Source: an uncultured Marinoscillum sp.
Lineage (GTDB): Bacteria; Bacteroidota; Bacteroidia; Cytophagales; MED-G16
Direction of reading: 5' to 3'
Length of the DNA: 64,000 bases
Assembly (NCBI GenBank): GCA_902529805.1
Contig: CABZXU010000005.1
Location: forward strand, 1-64,000
The notes under the pieces were generated by a model that was not told where the DNA came from, did no database searches, and saw nothing but the letters and a program-made list of their open reading frames with translations. The position numbers and the translations under genes are program-made. This document shows positions 58,529 to 64,000 of the stretch, in pieces. Position 1 is the first letter of the stretch. Each line of letters begins with the position of its first letter.

Positions 58529-58819
58529 ATGAACACAACACTTATAAAACCTTTATTGACTGAAAAAGCTTCTTCATTTAATGAAAAAGGGGTATTTACT
58601 TTTATTGTTAAAAAGGATGCAAATAAAATAGATATTAAAAAGGCTGTTGAGAAAGCATATAAAGTATCAGTAAAGAGTGTAAATACTATTAATGTTTTAG
58701 GTAAATTAAAATCTAGATTTACTAAAAGAGGTATTATTAGTGGTAGAAAACCATCTTATAAAAAAGCTATTGTTAAATTATCTGATGGAGAGTTTATAGA
58801 TTTTTATTCCCAAGTCTAA
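58529..58819 (+). CDS. rplW: 50S ribosomal protein L23
   Basis: 96 residues, with LIKPLLTEKASSFNEKGVFTF and KAVEKAYKVSVKSVNT. L23 sits at the tunnel exit, the docking point for trigger factor and SRP. Confidence 0.96.
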   Translation: MNTTLIKPLLTEKASSFNEKGVFTFIVKKDANKIDIKKAVEKAYKVSVKSVNTINVLGKLKSRFTKRGIISGRKPSYKKAIVKLSDGEFIDFYSQV

Positions 58820-58832
58820 TTTTTAAAAACTA

Positions 58833-59654
58833 ATGAAACTAAAAAAAATAAAACCAGTAACACCAGGATTAAGATTTAGAGTTCCTCAGTCATTCGATGA
58901 GATTACAACTTCAAAGCCTGAAAAATCATTATTAGTAACTTCTAATAGGTCTGGTGGAAGAAATAATAAAGGTAAGATGACTGTTAGGAATATTGGAGGT
59001 GGACACAAAAGAAAATATAGAATAATTGACTTCAAAAGAAAAAAATTTGGTGTTACTGCAAAAGTAAAATCAATTGAATATGATCCATCTAGATCTTCTC
59101 ATATAGCTTTAATCCATTATATTGATGGAGAGAAAAGTTATATTCTTGCCCCAAAAGGAATAAAAGTTGGTCAAGAAATAATAAGTGGACCAGATTCTTC
59201 TCCAGAAATTGGTAATAGTTTGCCGTTGTCAAAGATTCCTTTAGGTTCAATAATTCATAATATTGAACTTGTTCCAGGGAATGGAGGATCAATAGTCAGA
59301 AGTGCCGGCACTTATGCTCAACTTTTAGCTAAAGAAGATAAATATGCTACTTTAAAACTTCCATCTGGGGAAATGAGACTAGTTTTGCTCACTTGTATGG
59401 CCACTATGGGTTCAGTTTCTAATCAGAAGCATATGAATGTTGTTTTGGGTAAAGCTGGGAGAAACAGATGGTTAGGAAGAAGGCCTAGAGTTAGAGGCGT
59501 TGCAATGAATCCTGTTGATCACCCTATGGGCGGAGGAGAAGGAAAAGCTTCAGGTGGTCATCCTAGATCTAGAAAAGGATTATATAGCAAAGGCCTTAAA
59601 ACTAGAAAGAAAAATAAATATTCGAATAAATTTATTGTTAAAAAAAGAAAGTAA
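58833..59654 (+). CDS. rplB: 50S ribosomal protein L2
   Basis: 273 residues, with [54 protein letters not shown] and a basic tail. The conserved His near the peptidyl-transferase centre is present. Confidence 0.97.
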   Translation: MKLKKIKPVTPGLRFRVPQSFDEITTSKPEKSLLVTSNRSGGRNNKGKMTVRNIGGGHKRKYRIIDFKRKKFGVTAKVKSIEYDPSRSSHIALIHYIDGEKSYILAPKGIKVGQEIISGPDSSPEIGNSLPLSKIPLGSIIHNIELVPGNGGSIVRSAGTYAQLLAKEDKYATLKLPSGEMRLVLLTCMATMGSVSNQKHMNVVLGKAGRNRWLGRRPRVRGVAMNPVDHPMGGGEGKASGGHPRSRKGLYSKGLKTRKKNKYSNKFIVKKRK

Positions 59655-59660
59655 TAAAAA

Positions 59661-59930
59661 ATGACTAGATCTTTAAAAAAAGGCCCATATATTGATTTTA
59701 GGTTAAGAAAAAAACTTGATATTATGAATGAATCCGGAAATAAAAAAGTCATAAAAACATGGTCTAGAAGATCAATGATATCTCCAGATTTTGTTGGCCA
59801 TACATTTGCTGTTCATAATGGTAAAAAATTTATTCCTGTTTTTATAACTGAAAATATGGTTGGACATAAATTGGGTGAATTTTCTCCAACTAGAAATTTT
59901 AAAAGTCATTCAAGTAAAAAAATTAAATAA
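59661..59930 (+). CDS. rpsS: 30S ribosomal protein S19
   Basis: 89 residues, with the N-terminal [34 protein letters not shown] and [12 protein letters not shown]. It follows rplB by 6 bases. Confidence 0.97.
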   Translation: MTRSLKKGPYIDFRLRKKLDIMNESGNKKVIKTWSRRSMISPDFVGHTFAVHNGKKFIPVFITENMVGHKLGEFSPTRNFKSHSSKKIK

Positions 59931-59932
59931 AT

Positions 59933-60310
59933 ATGGAGGCAATTGCTAAATTAAAAAATGTTCCAACCTCACCAAGAAAGATGAGATTAATTGCTGATTT
60001 AATTAGAGGTAAAAGGGTAAATAGCGCTTTGAATCAACTTAAATTTGATTCTAAATATTCTTCTAGAAAAATTGAAAAGTTATTATTATCAGCTGTTTCG
60101 AATTGGCAGGAGAAGAATAAAGATAGTAAAATAGAAGATTCAGATTTATATATAAAAAATATTTATGTTGATGGTGGAAGAATGATAAAAAGACTTAGAA
60201 CAGCTCCGCAGGGTAGAGCTCATAGAATTAGAAAAAGATCTAATCATGTAACTCTTATTTTAGATAACTTGAAAAAAATAAATAAAAAAGAAGATGGGAC
60301 AAAAAATTAA
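59933..60310 (+). CDS. rplV: 50S ribosomal protein L22
   Basis: 125 residues, with [19 protein letters not shown] and the tunnel-loop region [18 protein letters not shown]. Its last 17 bases overlap the start of rpsC, suggesting translational coupling. Confidence 0.96.
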   Translation: MEAIAKLKNVPTSPRKMRLIADLIRGKRVNSALNQLKFDSKYSSRKIEKLLLSAVSNWQEKNKDSKIEDSDLYIKNIYVDGGRMIKRLRTAPQGRAHRIRKRSNHVTLILDNLKKINKKEDGTKN

Positions 60311-60968
60311 TCCAATAAGTGTAAGATTAGGTTTTATAAAAGGTTGGGATTCTAACTGGTATGGCGGGAAAGATTTTTCTTTTAATTTAAGAGAAGATCA
60401 TGAAATAAGAAAATATCTTTTTGCTAGACTTCCAAAGGCTGGAATTGCAAAAATATTTATTGAAAGAAGCCTTAAGACAATAGATATTACAATTCATACT
60501 GCAAGACCAGGTATTATTATTGGAAAAGGAGGTTCTGAAGTTGAAAAACTAAAAGAAGAAGTTAAAAAATTAACTAAAAAAGATATTCAAATTAATATTT
60601 TTGAAGTAAAAAGACCTGAAATTAATGCTAAATTAATTGCAGATTCAATTGCACAACAACTTAGAGCTAGAATATCTCATAAGAGAGCTATGAAGCAAGC
60701 ACTTGCAGGAGCTATGAGAGTAGGAGCTGAAGGAATAAAAATCAAGGTTTCTGGTAGAATTGGTGGAGCAGAAATGGCTAGATCAGAACAATATAAGGAG
60801 GGAAGAATACCTCTGCATACCATTAGGGCTGATATTGATTATGCTTTTTCTGAATCAAATACAATATATGGAAAAATAGGCATAAAAGTTTGGATTTTTA
60901 AAGGAGAAATTATTGGTAAAAGAGATGTTACTTTGAATTTAGACAATAAAAAAAAAAATTTTAAATAA
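60294..60968 (+). CDS. rpsC: 30S ribosomal protein S3
   Basis: 224 residues, starting [13 protein letters not shown] within the end of rplV. The KH domain has [17 protein letters not shown], and the C domain [20 protein letters not shown]3 lines the mRNA entry channel. Confidence 0.97.
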   Translation: MGQKINPISVRLGFIKGWDSNWYGGKDFSFNLREDHEIRKYLFARLPKAGIAKIFIERSLKTIDITIHTARPGIIIGKGGSEVEKLKEEVKKLTKKDIQINIFEVKRPEINAKLIADSIAQQLRARISHKRAMKQALAGAMRVGAEGIKIKVSGRIGGAEMARSEQYKEGRIPLHTIRADIDYAFSESNTIYGKIGIKVWIFKGEIIGKRDVTLNLDNKKKNFK

Positions 60969-60975
60969 ATAAATA

Positions 60976-61395
60976 ATGTTACAACCTAAAAGAACAAAAT
61001 TTAGAAAAAAACAAAAAGGAAGAGTTAAGGGTATAGCTCAAAGGGGATATACTATCAATTTTGGTTCTTTTGGTCTTAAATCATTAGAGCCTGCTTGGAT
61101 TACTTCTAGACAAATTGAAGCAGCAAGAATAGCTATGACTAGAGAAATGAAAAGAGAAGGTCAAGTTTGGATTAGAATTTTTCCTGATAAACCAGTTACT
61201 AAAAAACCTGCTGAAGTAAGAATGGGAAAAGGAAAAGGTGCTCCAGAATATTGGGTAGCAGTTGTAAAACCAGGGACTATAATGTTTGAAGCTGGTGGGG
61301 TTAAAACAGAAATGGCAAAAGAAGCACTTAGATTAGCTGCTCAAAAATTGCCTATTAAAACAAAATTTGTTGTTAGAAAAGATTACGTTGAATAA
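60976..61395 (+). CDS. rplP: 50S ribosomal protein L16
   Basis: 139 residues, with [33 protein letters not shown] and [18 protein letters not shown]. Close to the A-site tRNA. Confidence 0.97.
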   Translation: MLQPKRTKFRKKQKGRVKGIAQRGYTINFGSFGLKSLEPAWITSRQIEAARIAMTREMKREGQVWIRIFPDKPVTKKPAEVRMGKGKGAPEYWVAVVKPGTIMFEAGGVKTEMAKEALRLAAQKLPIKTKFVVRKDYVE

Positions 61396-61397
61396 AA

Positions 61398-61595
61398 ATG
61401 AATAATTCAGAAATAAGAGCTTTAAATTTAAATGACTTAAAAAATAAGTTATTAGATGAAAAAGAAAATTTAAGTAAATTAAAGTTTTCACACTCAGTTA
61501 CCCCTATTGAAAATCCATCTAAAATCTGCAAGTCTAGAAAATTGATTGCTAAAATTATGACAGAGATTAATTATAAAAAAAATATTAAAAAATAA
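61398..61595 (+). CDS. rpmC: 50S ribosomal protein L29
   Basis: 65 residues, a two-helix protein with [20 protein letters not shown] and a Lys-rich tail. It follows rplP by 2 bases in the conserved order. Confidence 0.92.
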   Translation: MNNSEIRALNLNDLKNKLLDEKENLSKLKFSHSVTPIENPSKICKSRKLIAKIMTEINYKKNIKK

Positions 61596-61597
61596 AA

Positions 61598-61852
61598 ATG
61601 AATAGAAATTTAAGAAAAGAAAGAGAAGGAATTGTTTTCAGTGATAGTATGCATAAAACTATCTCTGTAGTATTAGAGAGAAAGGTAAAGCATCCTATTT
61701 ATGGTAAATACATGTCAAGATCAACAAAAATTCTAGCTCATGATGAAAAAAATGAATGTAAGGTTGGTGATAAAGTTAGGGTTATGGAAACAAGACCTTT
61801 GAGTAAGAGAAAGAGATGGATATTTGTAGATTTAATTGAAAAAGCTAAATAA
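61598..61852 (+). CDS. rpsQ: 30S ribosomal protein S17
   Basis: 84 residues, with [36 protein letters not shown] and [19 protein letters not shown], the OB fold typical of S17. Confidence 0.96.
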   Translation: MNRNLRKEREGIVFSDSMHKTISVVLERKVKHPIYGKYMSRSTKILAHDEKNECKVGDKVRVMETRPLSKRKRWIFVDLIEKAK

Positions 61853-61854
61853 AT

Positions 61855-62223
61855 ATGATTCAACAAGAAAGTAGATTGAAAATTGCTGATAATAGTGGTG
61901 CTAAAGAGGTCTTATGTATTAGAGTTTTGGGTGGAACCAAAAAAAGATATGCATCATTGGGAGATAAGATTGTGGTTACAATTAAAAATGCCTTACCTAA
62001 TGGTAATGTAAAAAAAGGCAGTGTATCAAATGCTGTTGTTGTTAGAACTAAGAAAGAGATAAAGAGAAAAGATGGATCATATATAAGATTCGAAGATAAT
62101 GCAGCAATATTATTAAATGAAAATGATGAGCCTAGAGGAACAAGAGTTTTTGGACCGGTTGCTAGAGAATTAAGACAAAAAAAATTTATGAAAATTGTTT
62201 CACTAGCCCCTGAAGTTTTATAA
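61855..62223 (+). CDS. rplN: 50S ribosomal protein L14
   Basis: 122 residues, with [40 protein letters not shown] and [20 protein letters not shown]. It is the docking partner of RsfS, whose gene lies at 35.4-35.8 kb. Confidence 0.97.
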   Translation: MIQQESRLKIADNSGAKEVLCIRVLGGTKKRYASLGDKIVVTIKNALPNGNVKKGSVSNAVVVRTKKEIKRKDGSYIRFEDNAAILLNENDEPRGTRVFGPVARELRQKKFMKIVSLAPEVL

Positions 62224-62236
62224 AGTATTAATTATT

Positions 62237-62554
62237 ATGAAGTTACATATAAAAAAAGGAGATACAGTAAAAGTTATATCTGGAAACGATAAAGGAAAAA
62301 CTGCTAAAGTTTTGTCCATATTTCCTTTTAAAAACAGAGCTCTAGTTGAGGGTATAAATTTAGTTTCAAAACATATTAAACCCTCCGCTGATAATCCTAA
62401 AGGTAAAATTGAAAAGAAAGAATCTTCTATTCATTTAAGTAATTTAATGCTAGTTGATCCTTCAAATGGTGAACCAACTAGAACTTATAGAAAAGTTAAT
62501 AAAGATGGTAAACTTTTTAGATTTTCTAAAAAAACTAATAAAATTTTAAAATAA
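62237..62554 (+). CDS. rplX: 50S ribosomal protein L24
   Basis: 105 residues, with the KOW motif [20 protein letters not shown], and [19 protein letters not shown]. Its stop overlaps the rplE start by one base (TAATG). Confidence 0.96.
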   Translation: MKLHIKKGDTVKVISGNDKGKTAKVLSIFPFKNRALVEGINLVSKHIKPSADNPKGKIEKKESSIHLSNLMLVDPSNGEPTRTYRKVNKDGKLFRFSKKTNKILK

Positions 62555-63105
62555 TGCAGTTACCTCGACTAAAAGAAAAGTATTTAAAAGAAATTGTTCC
62601 TGAGCTGAAAAAACATTTTGACTTTAATTCAGTTATGCAGGTTCCAAAAATAAAAAAAATAAGTATTAATCAAGGATTAGGTGCTGCTGTGAATAATAAA
62701 AAATTAATACAATTGAGTGTTGATGAGCTTTCTCAAATAACTGGACAAAAAGCTGTTTCTACGTATGCAAAATCATCAATTTCAAATTTTAAATTAAGAG
62801 AGGGAATGCCTATTGGTTCAAAGGTTACATTAAGAAACAATATAATGTATGAGTTTTTAGATAGATTAATATCTGTTGCTCTTCCAAGAGTTAGAGATTT
62901 TAGAGGCTTAAATCAAAAAGGGTTTGATGGTAATGGAAATTATACACTTGGTATAAAAGAACAAATTATTTTTCCTGAAATCTCTATTGACAAGGTCAAT
63001 AGAATATCAGGTATGAATATAACAATTGTAACTAATTCTTCTAATGATTTGGAGGGATTTGAATTATTAAAGGCTTTTGGTATGCCTTTTGTTTTAAATA
63101 ATTAA
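62554..63105 (+). CDS. rplE: 50S ribosomal protein L5
   Basis: 183 residues, with [38 protein letters not shown] and [20 protein letters not shown]. It binds 5S rRNA. Confidence 0.97.
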   Translation: MQLPRLKEKYLKEIVPELKKHFDFNSVMQVPKIKKISINQGLGAAVNNKKLIQLSVDELSQITGQKAVSTYAKSSISNFKLREGMPIGSKVTLRNNIMYEFLDRLISVALPRVRDFRGLNQKGFDGNGNYTLGIKEQIIFPEISIDKVNRISGMNITIVTNSSNDLEGFELLKAFGMPFVLNN

Positions 63106-63110
63106 CTGTT

Positions 63111-63380
63111 ATGGCAAAAAATGGAGTAAAAGTAAGAGAAATTAAAAGAAAAAAATTAGTAAAAAAGTATGCTGATAAAAGGGCAGCTTTAAAAGCTAAA
63201 GGTGACTGGGAAGGTCTTGATAAATTACCTAGGAATTCTTCTAGTGTTAGATTACATAATAGATGTAATTTATCAGGTAGACCTAGAGGTTACATGAGAA
63301 AATTTGGCATTTCTAGATTAGAATTCAGAAAGTTAGCTTCTGAAGGAAAAATACCTGGGATTACTAAAGCTAGTTGGTAA
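63111..63380 (+). CDS. rpsN: 30S ribosomal protein S14
   Basis: 89 residues, the long zinc-free form. It has [19 protein letters not shown] with one Cys only, and the C-terminal [11 protein letters not shown]. Confidence 0.97.
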   Translation: MAKNGVKVREIKRKKLVKKYADKRAALKAKGDWEGLDKLPRNSSSVRLHNRCNLSGRPRGYMRKFGISRLEFRKLASEGKIPGITKASW

Positions 63381-63441
63381 ATTTTATTATGAGATTAAAA
63401 TTAATTAAAATTGCAAGTTTTTTAAATTATTAATATAAGTT

Positions 63442-63837
63442 ATGACCGATCCAATCGCTGATTATTTGACAAGAATAAGGAATGCTATAAAAGCAAATCA
63501 GAGAATTGTAGAAATTCCTTCTTCAAATATTAAAAAAGAAATGACAAAGGTGTTATTTGATAAGGGTTTTATATTGAATTATAAGTTTGAAGAAGATAAA
63601 TATCAAGGCAAAATAAAAATTGCCTTAAAATATAATTCAAAAACTAAAGATTCAGCTATTGTCAGCCTAAAAAGAATAAGTAGACCTGGTTTAAGAAAAT
63701 ATGTTGATTCTAATACCCTTCCTAGAGTAATTAATGGATTAGGAATTGCAATAATGTCAACTTCTAAAGGAGTTATTACAGATAAAGAAGCTAAAAAATT
63801 AAATATTGGTGGTGAAGTTTTATGTTATGTTTATTAA
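63442..63837 (+). CDS. rpsH: 30S ribosomal protein S8
   Basis: 131 residues, with [40 protein letters not shown] and [16 protein letters not shown]. The 61-base gap before it holds nothing clear. In E. coli S8 represses the spc operon. Confidence 0.97.
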   Translation: MTDPIADYLTRIRNAIKANQRIVEIPSSNIKKEMTKVLFDKGFILNYKFEEDKYQGKIKIALKYNSKTKDSAIVSLKRISRPGLRKYVDSNTLPRVINGLGIAIMSTSKGVITDKEAKKLNIGGEVLCYVY

Positions 63838-63848
63838 AGTAAATTATT

Positions 63849-64000
63849 ATGTCTAGAGTAGGATTAAATCCCATTTTATTACCTGATGGAGTTTCTGTTA
63901 TAATTAATAAATCTTCTATCATTATAAAAGGACCAAAAGGTGAGATTGTTCAGGATTTTGATCCTGATTTTTCGATAAAAGAAAATGATAATATGTTATT
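63849..64000 (+). CDS. rplF: 50S ribosomal protein L6, 3' end outside window
   Basis: An ATG at 63849 opens a frame that runs off the window, with 50 visible codons: MSRVGLNPILLPDGV, then IIIKGPKGEI. This is the N-terminal part of L6, normally about 180 residues, and follows rpsH in the standard spc order. Confidence 0.92.
   Translation, partial: MSRVGLNPILLPDGVSVIINKSSIIIKGPKGEIVQDFDPDFSIKENDNML

Overview
The window is a compact, very AT-rich bacterial chromosome segment from a member of the Bacteroidota. The evidence is a SusC/SusD outer-membrane uptake pair, several lipoproteins with Bacteroidota-style signals, DUF3467 between rpoC and rpsL, an OmpA protein with TPR and beta-propeller repeats, and promoters of the Bacteroidota type (TTTG, 19-20 bases, TAnnTTTG) ahead of the tRNA-tuf, tRNA-Trp, rpsL and rplC units. 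Tiny intergenic gaps and overlapping genes suggest a streamlined, probably marine, relative of Cytophagales or Flavobacteriales; the order is a guess.

Layout. 1-4.4 kb: a sodium/solute symporter cut by the window edge, a Tat-exported GH109-like oxidoreductase-fold protein, an uncharacterised outer-membrane protein, an alkyltransferase-like protein and tRNA-Ser. 4.4-10.8 kb: YihY membrane protein, hotdog thioesterase, MltG, a WbqC-family protein, ClpC and FabG. 11-15.7 kb: dihydrolipoyl dehydrogenase, then a tight minus-strand operon made of a ribulose-phosphate-epimerase/CBS fusion, a divergent DAHP-synthase-family enzyme, a KdsC-type phosphatase and sucD. 15.8-22.8 kb: a PhoD-like lipoprotein, an LpxL-type acyltransferase, lepA, folD and a PorE-like OmpA protein. 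23-29 kb: a SusC/SusD/lipoprotein operon ended by a strong terminator. 29-35.9 kb: an arylsulfotransferase-like lipoprotein, a ChrA-type transporter, a PAPS-type sulfotransferase, and lpxH, ftsH and rsfS on the minus strand. 35.9-40.4 kb: birA, ahcY, gmk, nadD, frr, pyrH. 40.5-64 kb: tRNA-Tyr, tRNA-Gly, tRNA-Thr, tuf, tRNA-Trp, secE, nusG, rplKAJL, rpoBC, DUF3467, rpsL, rpsG, fusA, rpsJ, then the S10/spc ribosomal cluster up to rplF, which runs off the window.

Most of the window is housekeeping. The best candidate for something undescribed is the operon at 12.4-15.7 kb. Its first three genes mirror the Kdo sequence (isomerase with CBS pair, PEP-condensing synthase, KdsC phosphatase), but the isomerase fold is an Rpe TIM barrel and the synthase belongs to the DAHP-synthase family with altered substrate-side residues. 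This suggests an unusual 3-deoxy-ulosonic acid route. Other points of interest are a long perfect hairpin between tuf and tRNA-Trp that overlaps a promoter, an attenuator-like leader before susC, a possible sulfation locus, and the fact that all five convergent gene pairs overlap or lie within 3 bases of each other.
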